Assembly (NCBI GenBank): GCA_030678995.1
Contig: JAUXTQ010000007.1
Location: forward strand, 1-51,367
Source of the DNA: Caulobacter sp.
GTDB lineage: Bacteria; Pseudomonadota; Alphaproteobacteria; Caulobacterales; Caulobacteraceae
Reading direction: 5' to 3'
DNA: 51,367 bases
Shown: piece by piece, positions 34,742-43,428 of the stretch
How the letters are laid out: each line of letters begins with the position of its first letter
Position numbering within the stretch: position 1 is the stretch's first letter
The notes under the pieces: generated by a model
Told to the model about the DNA's origin: nothing
What the model saw: only the letters and a program-made list of their open reading frames with translations
Database searches by the model: none
Made by a program: the position numbers and the translations under genes

Positions 34742-36559
34742 CTACACCAACCGCCGGCCCGCGTCGTCGATCACCGAGCCGATGTCGCCGGCATCCTCCG
34801 GCATGATCATCTCGTTGTGCGCCTTGCCCGAGGGGATCATCGGCAGGCAGTTTTCGGACTTCTCCACGCGGCAGTCGAAGACCACCGGGCGGGGGCTGTC
34901 GATCATCTCCATGATCTTCGCGTCCAGCTCGGCCGGGTCGCTGCAGCGGATGCCGACCGCGCCGTAGGCCTCGGCCAGCTTGACGAAGTCGGGCAGGCTT
35001 TCGGAGTAGCTGTGGGAATAGCGCTCGCCGTGCAGCAGCTGCTGCCACTGGCGGACCATGCCCATCCACTCGTTGTTGAGGATGAAGATCTTGACCGGCA
35101 GGTCGTACTGGATCGCCGTCGAGAGCTCCTGGATGCACATCTGGATCGAGGCTTCGCCGGCGATGTCGATGACCAGGCTGCCCGGATGGGCCAGCTGCAC
35201 GCCGATGGCCGCCGGCATGCCGTAGCCCATGGTGCCCAGCCCGCCGGAGGTCATCCAGCGGTTGGGCTCCTGGAAGCGGTAGTGCTGGGCGGCCCACATC
35301 TGGTGCTGGCCGACCTCGGTGGTGATGTAGGTGTCGCGGTCCTTTGTCAGGGCGTACAGCCGGTCGATGGCCTGCTGCGGCTTGATCACGTCCGGCGCGG
35401 TGCGGAAGCTCAGGCACTGGCGGGCGCGCCAGCCGTCGATCTGGCGCCACCAGTCGTCCAGGGCGTTGCGGTTGGCCTTGTGTCCGGCGGCGGTCCAGGC
35501 GGCGATCAGGTCGTCCAGCACACTGCCCGCATCGCCGACGATGGGGATGTCGACCCGCACGTTCTTGTTGATCGAGGAGGCGTCGATATCGATGTGGATC
35601 TTCTTGCTGCCCGGCGAGAAGGCGTCCAGCCGGCCGGTGACCCGGTCGTCGAACCGCGCGCCGACGCAGATCAGCACGTCACAATCGTGCATCGCGTTAT
35701 TGGCCTCGAACGTGCCGTGCATGCCCAGCATGCCGAGCCACGCCGGGTCCGCCGCCGGGAAGGCGCCCAGGCCCATCAGGGTCGAGGTCACCGGCGCGCC
35801 GGTCATGGCCGCGAAGGCCCGCAGGCTCTCGCTGGCCGCCGGACCGGCGTTGATGACACCCCCGCCGGTGTAGAAGATCGGCCGGCGGGCCTTGGCGATG
35901 AGCCTGGCCGCCTCCGCGACACGGGCCGGGTCGCCCTTGGTGCGCGGGGCGTAGCCGTGGCTGAAGCGAACCTCGCCCGGCCCCTGATAGGCCGCCTTCG
36001 AGAACTGCACGTCCTTGGGGATGTCGATCAGCACCGGGCCCGGCCGGCCGGTGGTGGCGATGTGGAAGGCCTCGTGGATGATCCTGGGCAGGTCTGCGGC
36101 GTCCTTCACCAGGTAGTTGTGCTTGGTGCAGGCCCGGGTGATGCCCACCGTGTCGGCTTCCTGGAAGGCGTCGGTGCCGATCAGGTGGGTCGGGACCTGG
36201 CCGGTGAAGACGACCATCGGAATGCTGTCCATCAGGGCATCGACGATGCCGGTGATGGCGTTGGTGGCGCCGGGCCCCGAGGTGACCAGCACCACGCCCG
36301 GCTTGCCGGTGGAGCGGGCATAGCCCTCGGCGGCGTGGGTCGCGCCCTGTTCATGGCGCACCAGGATGTGGCGCAAGCGGTCGCCGTGGCGCTCGTTGTC
36401 CTGGAACAGGGCGTCATAGATCGGCAGCACCGCCCCGCCGGGATAGCCGAAGATGGTGCTGACCCCCTGGTCGATGAGCGCCTGCACGACGATCTCGGCG
36501 CCCGTCATCTCGCGAGGGGCGGTTCCGGCGGGCGGAGTCTTGGTGGTGGAGGCGGTCAT
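34742..36559 (-). CDS. ilvB: acetolactate synthase large (catalytic) subunit
   Basis: A 605-residue thiamine-diphosphate enzyme making acetolactate or acetohydroxybutyrate, the first common step of branched-chain amino acid synthesis. Signatures are FGYPGGAVLPIYDALF, HILVRHEQGATHAAEGYARSTGK with the catalytic Glu, the GDPARV-linked middle FAD domain (GARFDDRVTG), and the ThDP-binding VIDIAGEASIQMCIQELSTA...ILNNEWMGMVRQWQ near the C terminus. Start ATG 36559 (MTASTTKTPP) with AAGAG upstream. It is preceded by a leader peptide and attenuator, and followed by brnT, brnA and ilvH in one series. Confidence 0.97.
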   Translation of the reverse strand: MTASTTKTPPAGTAPREMTGAEIVVQALIDQGVSTIFGYPGGAVLPIYDALFQDNERHGDRLRHILVRHEQGATHAAEGYARSTGKPGVVLVTSGPGATNAITGIVDALMDSIPMVVFTGQVPTHLIGTDAFQEADTVGITRACTKHNYLVKDAADLPRIIHEAFHIATTGRPGPVLIDIPKDVQFSKAAYQGPGEVRFSHGYAPRTKGDPARVAEAARLIAKARRPIFYTGGGVINAGPAASESLRAFAAMTGAPVTSTLMGLGAFPAADPAWLGMLGMHGTFEANNAMHDCDVLICVGARFDDRVTGRLDAFSPGSKKIHIDIDASSINKNVRVDIPIVGDAGSVLDDLIAAWTAAGHKANRNALDDWWRQIDGWRARQCLSFRTAPDVIKPQQAIDRLYALTKDRDTYITTEVGQHQMWAAQHYRFQEPNRWMTSGGLGTMGYGMPAAIGVQLAHPGSLVIDIAGEASIQMCIQELSTAIQYDLPVKIFILNNEWMGMVRQWQQLLHGERYSHSYSESLPDFVKLAEAYGAVGIRCSDPAELDAKIMEMIDSPRPVVFDCRVEKSENCLPMIPSGKAHNEMIMPEDAGDIGSVIDDAGRRLV

Positions 36560-36590
36560 GTCGGGCTCTTGGGGATCGGAAATGGGCAAT

Positions 36591-36612
36591 AAAAAAGGCC
36601 CGTGAGGGGCCT
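36591..36612 (-). terminator. attenuator of the ilvB operon
   Basis: On the minus strand AGGCCC-CTCAC-GGGCCT runs into a T-run, a classic intrinsic terminator 32 bases before the ilvB start and 38 bases after the leader-peptide stop. Upstream, GTGAC...GTCAC and the GCGACGG/CCGTCGC-like segments in 36613-36660 could form the competing antiterminator. Confidence 0.88.
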
Positions 36613-36649
36613 GGAATGCGCGCGACCGGCGACGGGGTGACGGGTCAGG

Positions 36650-36697
36650 TCACGCCGCTGTCGGCCGCTCGATAAGTACGATGGTCGTGTTGCGCAC
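36650..36697 (-). CDS. ilv operon leader peptide
   Basis: A 15-codon frame from GTG 36697 to TGA 36650, encoding MRNTTIVLIERPTAA. Four of its residues are the regulating amino acids Ile, Val, Leu, Ile, consecutive at positions 6-9. GGAG lies eight bases upstream of the GTG. Together with the following intrinsic terminator this is a ribosome-stalling transcription attenuator: stalling at Ile/Val/Leu codons when charged tRNAs are scarce would favour read-through into ilvB, brnTA and ilvH. Too small for gene callers. Confidence 0.88.
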   Translation of the reverse strand: MRNTTIVLIERPTAA

Positions 36698-36735
36698 GAT
36701 GATTGCTCCAAATCGCTTGAGAAGCAGATGCCACG

Positions 36736-37671
36736 CTACGCCGACGGCGTCAAGGCGGGCCCTCGCGCAAGGAATTGCCCCCAGGTGGCGTCCGGGTCGA
36801 TTTCCGTCACGCGCGGCCAGTCCGGCGTCTGGTTGCGCAGCCAGGTCAGCTGGCGCTTGGCGTAGCGGCGGGTTTCCTGCCGGGCCAGCGCGACGGCCCG
36901 TTCCAGCGTGGTCTCGCCGGCCAGATGGGCGGCCAGTTCGCGCACCCCGACGGCCTTCATCACCGGCGTCATGGGGTCCAGGCCCCGCGCCAGCAGGGCC
37001 CGGACCTCCTCCAGCGCCCCCGCCTGCATCATCGCCTCGAACCGCTGGTCGCAGCGGGCGTAGAGGACGCCACGGTCGGGCTCGATGACCACCGCGCGCC
37101 AGGCGTCGGCGGGGAGGGCGGGGGCGGTTTCGGCCTGCCAGGCGGTCAGGGGTTTGCCGGTGGCCTCGAACACCTCCATGGCCCGCGACAGCCGCATCCG
37201 GTCGCCCGGGGCGATGCGGGCCTGTGCGGCCGGATCGATGGTCTCCAGCAGGTCGCGGAAGCGCGCCTCGCCCAGGGCGTCCCAGGTCTTGGCCACGCCG
37301 AGGCGGACAGCGGCGGGAGTGGGGGGCACGTCGGCCAGGCCTTCGGTCAGGGCCTTGAAGTAGAGACCCGTGCCGCCGACCACGACCGGCGTGCGGCCCC
37401 GCGCGCGGATGTCGCCCAGGATCGGCGCGGCGGCCCGCACCCAGCGCCCGACCGACCAGCCGTCCGCCCCGTCGGCGACGCCGAACAGGTGATGCGGCAC
37501 GCCGCTCTGCTCCTCTTCAGACGGCCGGGCCGACAGCACCCGCAGATCGGCATAGAGCTGCAGGGCGTCGGCATTGACGATCTCGCCGTCCAGCGCCCGC
37601 GCGGCCCGCAGCGCCAGGGCCGACTTTCCGCTCGCGGTCGGCCCGGCGATCAGCAGGATGGGCGGCGTCAT
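36736..37671 (-). CDS. miaA: tRNA dimethylallyltransferase
   Basis: A 311-residue enzyme adding a dimethylallyl group to N6 of A37 in tRNAs that read UNN codons. Signatures are the P-loop [55 protein letters not shown], and [14 protein letters not shown] near the C terminus. Start ATG 37671 ([10 protein letters not shown]). It lies immediately upstream of the ilv leader on the same strand; miaA next to ilvB is an order I associate with Caulobacter-type genomes. Confidence 0.96.
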   Translation of the reverse strand: MTPPILLIAGPTASGKSALALRAARALDGEIVNADALQLYADLRVLSARPSEEEQSGVPHHLFGVADGADGWSVGRWVRAAAPILGDIRARGRTPVVVGGTGLYFKALTEGLADVPPTPAAVRLGVAKTWDALGEARFRDLLETIDPAAQARIAPGDRMRLSRAMEVFEATGKPLTAWQAETAPALPADAWRAVVIEPDRGVLYARCDQRFEAMMQAGALEEVRALLARGLDPMTPVMKAVGVRELAAHLAGETTLERAVALARQETRRYAKRQLTWLRNQTPDWPRVTEIDPDATWGQFLARGPALTPSA

Positions 37672-37723
37672 GATCCGTCGCTTAAGCCATGCGTGGTGTG
37701 TTCGCCACCGTTCGTGGCCTGCG

Positions 37724-37832
37724 TGGTTCGACACGCACCCTGCGGGTGCTGCTCACCATGACGTACATTTTGAGGGCCACCCCTCCACGTCATCCTGAGC
37801 AGGCCCGAAGGGCCGTGTCGAAGGACGCACGG
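37724..37832. repeat. inverted pair of REP-like units with different cores
   Basis: Unit 1 (37724-37763, minus sense) and unit 2 (37787-37832, plus sense) share flanks ACGTCAT...TGAGCAG and GTGTCGAA but have different central hairpins: GCACCC-GCA-GGGTGC against GGCCC-GAA-GGGCC. They point away from each other and fill most of the 196-bp gap between miaA and serB. CATCCTGAGC...TCGAAGGA units of this kind are widespread in alphaproteobacterial intergenic DNA. Confidence 0.78.
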
Positions 37833-37867
37833 TTCCCATCCCGGCGAAAGCAGGCTAGGCGGCGCTC

Positions 37868-38758
37868 ATGCGCCTTGCCGTCACCCTCGTCGCCGTCGCT
37901 CCCGCCGATCTGGCCGCCGCCCTCGAGGCGGTGGAGATCGCCCTTCGCCGCACGGGCGCGACGGTGGGCGAGACCGACCTGTTGGGTCCCAACGCCGCCG
38001 ACGTCTTCGTGGACAGCGCATTCCAGACCCTGATCCGCGAGCGGGCCGAAGAGGCCCTGGCGGGCCGCGCGGTCGATGTCTGCGTGCAGCCGGCGGAGGG
38101 CCGCCGCAAGCGGCTGCTGATCGCCGACATGGACTCGACCATCATCAACGTCGAATGCCTCGACGAGCTGGCCGACTTCGCCGGGGTGAAGGATGCGGTC
38201 TCGGCCATCACCGAGCGAGCCATGGCCGGGGAGCTGGCCTTCGAGGGCGCCCTGCGCGAGCGGGTGGCCATGCTCAAGGGCTTGGGCCTCACCGCCCTGC
38301 AGCGCTGCTACGACGAGCGGGTGCGGCTCAATCCGGGGGCGGAGACCCTGGTCAGGACCATGGCCGCCCATGGCGCGCGGTGTGTGCTGGTGTCAGGCGG
38401 CTTCACCTTTTTCACAGGCCGGGTCGCGGCGGCGGCGGGTTTCCATGCCGACCGGGCCAACACCCTGACCGAAGACGGCGCGCTGCTGGCCGGGCTGGTC
38501 GGCGAGCCGATCCTCGGCCGCGAGGCCAAGCTGGCGGCGCTTGAGGAAGAGGCCGCGGCCCTCGGCGCGACGCCGGCCAACGCCCTGGCGGTCGGCGACG
38601 GAGCCAACGACCTGGCGATGATCGAGGCGGCGGGCCTGGGCATCGCCTACCGCGCCAAGCCGGTGGTGGCGGCTAAGGCCGACGCCCGGGTAGACCATGC
38701 TGACCTCACCGCGCTGCTGTACTTCCAGGGCTACCGACGGGAGGACTTCGCCGCCTGA
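37868..38758 (+). CDS. serB: phosphoserine phosphatase
   Basis: A 296-residue HAD phosphatase, last step of serine synthesis. The N-terminal 80 residues form an ACT-like regulatory region. The HAD core follows: motif I LIADMDSTIINVECLDELAD with the nucleophile Asp, motif II CVLVSGGFTFFTGRVA, motif III Lys in ILGREAKLAAL and motif IV ALAVGDGANDLAMIEAAGLGIAYRAKP. Divergent from miaA. Confidence 0.96.
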   Translation: MRLAVTLVAVAPADLAAALEAVEIALRRTGATVGETDLLGPNAADVFVDSAFQTLIRERAEEALAGRAVDVCVQPAEGRRKRLLIADMDSTIINVECLDELADFAGVKDAVSAITERAMAGELAFEGALRERVAMLKGLGLTALQRCYDERVRLNPGAETLVRTMAAHGARCVLVSGGFTFFTGRVAAAAGFHADRANTLTEDGALLAGLVGEPILGREAKLAALEEEAAALGATPANALAVGDGANDLAMIEAAGLGIAYRAKPVVAAKADARVDHADLTALLYFQGYRREDFAA

Positions 38759-38760
38759 TG

Positions 38761-38868
38761 CTCCCCATCGGGGGAGCTGTCGGCGAAGCCGACTGAGGGG
38801 GTCACCCGGGACCTGGGCGGACCCCCTCCGTCCCGGCTTCGCCGGTCCACCTCCCCCGAGGGGGGAGG
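38761..38868. repeat. intergenic palindrome cluster (CTCCCC...GGGGAG type)
   Basis: Contains CTCCCC-ATCG-GGGGAG (38761-38776), GTCGGCGAAGCCGAC (38779-38793), an inner GGGGGTC...GACCCCC pair, CCGG-CTTCG-CCGG-like and CTCCCCC-GA-GGGGGAG at the right end. It exactly fills the gap between serB and hflC, which converge. Similar in style, though not sequence-identical, to the element at 22396-22559. Confidence 0.78.
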
Positions 38869-38869
38869 A

Positions 38870-39733
38870 TCACTGCCCGCCGCCGCCGCCCTGGCTGAAG
38901 TAGCGGAAGAAGGCGCTGTCGGGGCTGAGCACCAGGGTGGTGTCGCCCTTGGACAGGGACGCCTCATAGGCCTGCATCGACCGGTAGAAGGCGGCGAAGC
39001 TGGGATCGCGGCCGAAGCTGTCGGCGAAGATCCTGGCCCGTTCAGCGTCGGCCTGACCGCGGATGGTCTCGGCCTCCTGGGTGGCCGTGGCGACGATCTC
39101 GCGGCGCTGCTGCTGGCCGGTGGCGCGGATGCGGGCGGCCTCCTGCTGGCGGGCGGTCTTCATGCGGTCGAACACGGCGGCCTGGTTGGCCTGGGGCAGG
39201 TCGGCGCTGCGGATGCGCACGTCGATGACCTGGATGCCGAAGCGCGAGGCGCCGGCCCGGCGGTCGAGGTCGTCGCGCATCTGGCGCATCAGCTGGCTGC
39301 GGCGGGCGGAGATGATTTCCTCCGAGCTGGCGGTGCCGAGCACCTGGCGCAGGGAGGCGTTGATCACCGAGTTCAGCCGGTCCGGCGCGGACCGCTCGTC
39401 GCCCAGGCGGGTGTAGAACCGCACCGGATCGCTGATGCGGTAGCGCACGAAGGCGTTGACCATCAGCCGTTCCTGGTTGCCGGCGATGATCTCGCGCTGG
39501 TTCACCTCGAGATTGAGGTTGCGCTTGTCGAACAGCACCCGCCTTTCGAAGAACGGGATCTTGAGCTTCAGGCCCGGGGTGTCGTCCGGTCCGGCGTTGA
39601 CCGTGCGGACCACCTCGCCCACGCGGATGATCAGGGCCTGGTGGGTCTGGTCGACCACATAGACGGTCTGGCTGAGCAGCAGCAGCACGGCCGCGGCGAT
39701 GGCGGCGAGGAAGGTCTGGCGCCGGGGGGTCAT
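38870..39733 (-). CDS. hflC: HflC, FtsH-modulating SPFH protein
   Basis: A 287-residue SPFH/band-7 protein with an N-terminal membrane anchor (FLAAIAAAVLLLLSQTVYVVDQ) and periplasmic domain: QALIIRVGEVVRTVNAGPDDTPGLKLKIPFFERRVLFDKRNL, then the long charged helix (AVFDRMKTARQQEAARIRATGQQQ...ATQEAETIRGQADAERARIFADSF). It forms the HflKC cage around FtsH and restrains proteolysis of membrane proteins. Start overlaps the hflK stop (ATGA). Confidence 0.96.
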   Translation of the reverse strand: MTPRRQTFLAAIAAAVLLLLSQTVYVVDQTHQALIIRVGEVVRTVNAGPDDTPGLKLKIPFFERRVLFDKRNLNLEVNQREIIAGNQERLMVNAFVRYRISDPVRFYTRLGDERSAPDRLNSVINASLRQVLGTASSEEIISARRSQLMRQMRDDLDRRAGASRFGIQVIDVRIRSADLPQANQAAVFDRMKTARQQEAARIRATGQQQRREIVATATQEAETIRGQADAERARIFADSFGRDPSFAAFYRSMQAYEASLSKGDTTLVLSPDSAFFRYFSQGGGGGQ

Positions 39734-40839
39734 TGGGCGGCTCCCGGTTGGCGAACCTGCGGCTGGGCCGCGCCGCTGGGGGCCTGCACCCTGGGTTTGA
39801 ACACATCGGGCGACAGGACGATCGGGGCGGTGACGCCCTTGCCGTCGATGATCACCTTGTTGGAGGCGGCCAGCACCCGCTCCATCGTCTCGATGTAGAG
39901 GCGGTCGCGGGTGACCCCGGGGGCCAGGCGGTACTGAACGTAGACCTGGTTGAAGCGGGCCGCTTCACCGGCGGCCTCGCGGACCACCTGGGCGCGGTAG
40001 CCGAGGGCTTCCTGGCGGATGCTGGCGGCCGCGCCGCGCGCCTGGTTGGCGTAGGACTCGGCGTTCTGGCTGGCGTTGTTCACATCGCGGAAGGCGTCGA
40101 TCACCTCCAGCGGCGGGCCGGCCTCGCTGATCTGGACGCCGTCAATGACCACCCCGGCGCGGTAGCCGTCGAGGATGCGCTGCATCAGTTCGGCGACCTC
40201 GATCTGGATCTGGCTGCGGCCGCGGCTGATGATCGGCTCCAGCGCGCTGCGGCCGACGACCTCGCGCATGGCGCTCTCGGCCACGGCGGCGACGGTTTCC
40301 TTCGGATCGGAGACGTTGAACAGGAACTGGCCGGGGCTCGACACCCGCCAGGTCACCGAGAAGCTCAGGTCGACGATGTTCTCGTCGCCAGTCAGCATCA
40401 GGGTCTCGGCGCTGCCGGTGTCCCCGCCGATCTCGGTCTTGCGCAGGCTGGTGATGTCGACCTTCTCGCTGCGCTCGAACAGCGGCAGGTGATAGCCAAG
40501 GCCCGGGGTGTAGCTGCGGGTCCAGGCGCCGAAGGTGGTGACCACCGCTTCTTCCTTGGCCCCGACGACGATGATGCCGGAGGCGAAGTAGAGGGCGACC
40601 AGCGCGCCGGCGATCATCGGGATCATCCGGCGGGGCGACATGTCGCCGCCCGCGCCGCCGAACAGGCCCCTGACCTGTTCCTTCACCCGTTGCTGAAATT
40701 CGTCCAGGTCGGGCGGGCCGGCGGGCCGGCGCGGGCCGGGCCCCTTGGGGCGTTTTGGACCGTCGTCGGATGGACCCTTGCCGCCGCCGTTGGGCGGGGA
40801 GCCCCAGGGTCCGGGATTGCCGTTGTCATTCCAGGGCAT
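39730..40839 (-). CDS. hflK: HflK, FtsH-modulating SPFH protein
   Basis: A 369-residue partner of HflC. The N-terminal 75 residues are Gly/Pro/Lys-rich and cytoplasmic (MPWNDNGNPGPWGSPPNGGG), then one membrane span (MIPMIAGALVALYFASGIIVVG) and the SPFH domain (EEAVVTTFGAWTRSYTPGLGYHLPLFE; FSVTWRVSSPGQFLFNVSDPKETV; VVGRSALEPIISRGRSQIQIEV). The C-terminal helix NAESYANQARGAAASIRQEALGYRAQVVREAAGEAARF is typical. Start ATG 40839. The divergent mrp gene starts 101 bp away. Confidence 0.96.
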   Translation of the reverse strand: MPWNDNGNPGPWGSPPNGGGKGPSDDGPKRPKGPGPRRPAGPPDLDEFQQRVKEQVRGLFGGAGGDMSPRRMIPMIAGALVALYFASGIIVVGAKEEAVVTTFGAWTRSYTPGLGYHLPLFERSEKVDITSLRKTEIGGDTGSAETLMLTGDENIVDLSFSVTWRVSSPGQFLFNVSDPKETVAAVAESAMREVVGRSALEPIISRGRSQIQIEVAELMQRILDGYRAGVVIDGVQISEAGPPLEVIDAFRDVNNASQNAESYANQARGAAASIRQEALGYRAQVVREAAGEAARFNQVYVQYRLAPGVTRDRLYIETMERVLAASNKVIIDGKGVTAPIVLSPDVFKPRVQAPSGAAQPQVRQPGAAQ

Positions 40840-40939
40840 GTTTCGTGCGTCGCTTTTCCGTCGTGTCTCGGCGGGCTTGCAAGCCGGCGCGGTCAAGCGG
40901 ATATGAGACGCCGCGCCCGCCAAGGCAAGCTATCCCGAC

Positions 40940-42037
40940 ATGAGCTTTCATACATCCGCCGACAGAGACGCCGCGCTTCGCGCCCTGGACCAGGTTACCG
41001 ACCCCAAATCCGGCAAGGGTCTGGCGGCGGCGGGGCTGGTCCAGGGGCTGGTTATTCGCGAGGGCCGGGCCGGGTTCATGCTCGAGGTTCCGGCCGCCGA
41101 AGCCGCCCGCTACGCCGCGGTTCGCGAGGCCGCCGAGCGGGTGCTGGCCGCCCTGCCGGGAATCACCAAGGCCCAGGTGGTGCTGACCGCCTCGGCGCCC
41201 GAGGGCGTCACCCGCCAGCGTAAGGGGGCCCGTCTCGCCGGCGACCCCAAGGCCGAGTTGAGGCCGCGCAAGGAGGTCACGCGGCCCGAGAACGTCAAAC
41301 GGGTCATCGCCGTGGCCAGCGGCAAGGGCGGGGTGGGCAAGTCCACCGTGGCGGTGAACCTGGCCTGCGCCTTCGCGGGGCTGGGCCTGCGGGTCGGGCT
41401 GCTGGACGCGGACGTCTACGGCCCCTCGGCGCCCCGCATGATGGGCGTCGATGGCGAGCCGCTGTTCATCGACGGCAAGCTGCAGCCTCTGACCGCCCAT
41501 GGCGTGACGGTGATGTCGATCGGCTTTCTGGTCGATGAGGGTTCGCCAATGATCTGGCGCGGGCCGATGGCCTCGTCGGCGGTGCGACAGATGGTCAACG
41601 ATGTGCGCTGGGCCACCCCCGACGCGCCGCTGGACATCCTGGTCATCGACATGCCGCCGGGCACTGGCGACATCCACCTGACCCTGGTGGAGAACTTCGC
41701 CGTCGACGGGGTGGTGATCGTCTCCACGCCGCAGGAGATCGCCCTGATCGACGCCCGCCGGGCGGTGGCCATGTTCCAGAAGACCGGGGCGAAGATCCTC
41801 GGGGTGATCGAGAACATGGCCTTCTTCGCCGATCCCTCGACGGGCGCGCCGATCCCCATCTTCGGGACCGGCGGCGCGCGGGCCGAGGCCGGCAAGCTGG
41901 GCGTGCCCCTGCTGGCGGAGATCCCGATCGAGATCGCCCTGCGCCAGGCTGGCGACGACGGTGCGCCGCTGACCGCCGGAAACAGCCAGAGCGCGGCGGC
42001 CGAGGCGTTCAGGACGGCCGCGAAGGCGCTGCTCTAG
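40940..42037 (+). CDS. mrp: Mrp/NBP35-family iron-sulfur carrier P-loop ATPase
   Basis: A 365-residue protein with an N-terminal MIP18-like (DUF59) domain (residues 8-85) and a P-loop ATPase from about 118. The deviant Walker A is SGKGGVGKST (127-136), followed by LLDADVYGPSAPRMMG, and the Asp of IDMPPGTGDIHLTL. The family carries Fe-S clusters on a CxxC near the C terminus, but here that segment reads NMAFFADPSTGAPIPIFGTGG with no cysteines. Alphaproteobacterial members often lack it. Its stop overlaps the convergent MFS gene by four bases. Confidence 0.94.
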   Translation: MSFHTSADRDAALRALDQVTDPKSGKGLAAAGLVQGLVIREGRAGFMLEVPAAEAARYAAVREAAERVLAALPGITKAQVVLTASAPEGVTRQRKGARLAGDPKAELRPRKEVTRPENVKRVIAVASGKGGVGKSTVAVNLACAFAGLGLRVGLLDADVYGPSAPRMMGVDGEPLFIDGKLQPLTAHGVTVMSIGFLVDEGSPMIWRGPMASSAVRQMVNDVRWATPDAPLDILVIDMPPGTGDIHLTLVENFAVDGVVIVSTPQEIALIDARRAVAMFQKTGAKILGVIENMAFFADPSTGAPIPIFGTGGARAEAGKLGVPLLAEIPIEIALRQAGDDGAPLTAGNSQSAAAEAFRTAAKALL

Positions 42038-43428
42038 CCAGCAGGCGTCGGAGCGGCCGCGATCTTCTCGGCCGGAGAAAGGACCTCCGCATCCCGCGCT
42101 TCCAACTCGGCGCGGATGGTGGCGTGCTTCTCGCGGCTGAGGCTGTAGCCGCGGACGGCGAAAGCGCCGGCCATGACCAGCACCACCGGGGCGATGGCGT
42201 AGGTCATCTCCAGCCCGTGCATCGCCGAAGCGCTGTTCACCGCCCCCGGCGCGGCGTTGAAGCCGACCCTGTCGAGAATCCAGAAGGTCACCAGCACCGC
42301 CGAAGCCGTGCCGACCTTGGCCGTGCTCGAGACCAGGGAGTAGAGCAGGCCGACCCGGTCCTTGCCGGTTTCATGCCGGATCTCGTCGCCGACGTCGGCG
42401 ACCATGGCGCGGATCAGGAAGCCCAGCGCGGCCAGGATGCCGCCGGCCGTGAACATGGCCGGAGCCATCAGCCAGAAGGTGTTGGCGGGGATGAAGAAGA
42501 TCACGGCCTGCGCAACGGAATAGGCCGCCGCCGCCGTCATCAGCGTGCGGTGCTTGCCCCAGCGATTGGCCGCCAGCGCCCACAGCGGCGAGGAAAAGAT
42601 GGCCGCCACGATGAAGACCAGCAGCATGACATTGGCTTCGGTCAGGCTGTAGCCGCGCGCCTGGCGCATGAAGAACAGATACAGCGGCGAGGTGATCGCC
42701 GGGCCGAAGGTGAACAGCAGGTCGGCGGCCAGCAGCCGGCCCATGGTCGGGCGGAAGGCCAGGGCCGGCAGGTCGCGGAAAGACAGGACGTCCGTGTCCG
42801 CGCGGCGCGGGACAACGGGCTCGGGCACGCCGAAGGCCACGATCAAGGTGGTGACGGGGATCGAGGCCACGATCAGCAGCCCCATCATCGGCACCACCGA
42901 CGACTCGGGCAGCTTCAGCAGCGAGGGAATGAGCAGGACCGCGATGGTTCCGACCGTGCCGCTCACATGGGCCCAGGCGTAGACTCGCGAGCGCTCGTTG
43001 TAGCTGGTCGCCAGCACCGCGCCCCAGGCCGACTGGGACAGGACCAGCAGCGAGAAGCCGATGTAGAGCACGATCAACCAGACCAGCAGGAAGTTCTTGC
43101 TGACTCCGGCCTCGGCCCGGAACAGCATCCACACCCCGGCCATCAGCACCGGCGCGGCCATCAGCAGCCAGAACCGGTAGCGGCCGACCCGGGTCCGGGT
43201 GCGATCCATGAACAGACCGACCGCCGGATCGAAGAAGATCGCCATCACCTTCACGATGAAGAAGATCCCGCCGACCGCGGCGAGCGGCAGGCCCAGCAGG
43301 CCCGCATAGTGGGGCGGCAGGTGGACCAGCAGCGGCGTGGTCAGCGCGCCAACCGGCACGGTCGCCATGGCGAAAGCGGCGATGGTCCAGCCGGGGATCT
43401 TCTTTTCCCCGGCGGGTTTGGTGGTCAT
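42034..43428 (-). CDS. MFS transporter, GPH (glycoside-pentoside-hexuronide) type
   Basis: A 464-residue twelve-span carrier. It has the GPH-style features: a charged FFDPAVGLFMDRTRTRVGRYRFWLLMAAP after the second span (cation-binding DP and MDRTRTRxGRYRPW) and a repeat in the second half. Likely imports a sugar, glycoside or related metabolite with sodium or protons; substrate unknown. Start ATG 43428. No sugar-catabolic genes are adjacent. Confidence 0.9.
   Translation of the reverse strand: MTTKPAGEKKIPGWTIAAFAMATVPVGALTTPLLVHLPPHYAGLLGLPLAAVGGIFFIVKVMAIFFDPAVGLFMDRTRTRVGRYRFWLLMAAPVLMAGVWMLFRAEAGVSKNFLLVWLIVLYIGFSLLVLSQSAWGAVLATSYNERSRVYAWAHVSGTVGTIAVLLIPSLLKLPESSVVPMMGLLIVASIPVTTLIVAFGVPEPVVPRRADTDVLSFRDLPALAFRPTMGRLLAADLLFTFGPAITSPLYLFFMRQARGYSLTEANVMLLVFIVAAIFSSPLWALAANRWGKHRTLMTAAAAYSVAQAVIFFIPANTFWLMAPAMFTAGGILAALGFLIRAMVADVGDEIRHETGKDRVGLLYSLVSSTAKVGTASAVLVTFWILDRVGFNAAPGAVNSASAMHGLEMTYAIAPVVLVMAGAFAVRGYSLSREKHATIRAELEARDAEVLSPAEKIAAAPTPAG

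Noticed and set aside
34817..36592. 591-codon plus-strand frame opposite ilvB
   Set aside because: Composition (Val/Gly/Asp/His/Gln without motifs) is that of an antisense shadow of ilvB, whose motifs are unmistakable.
37689..38033. 114-codon frame between miaA and serB
   Set aside because: It begins inside the repeat pair and runs out of frame through serB.
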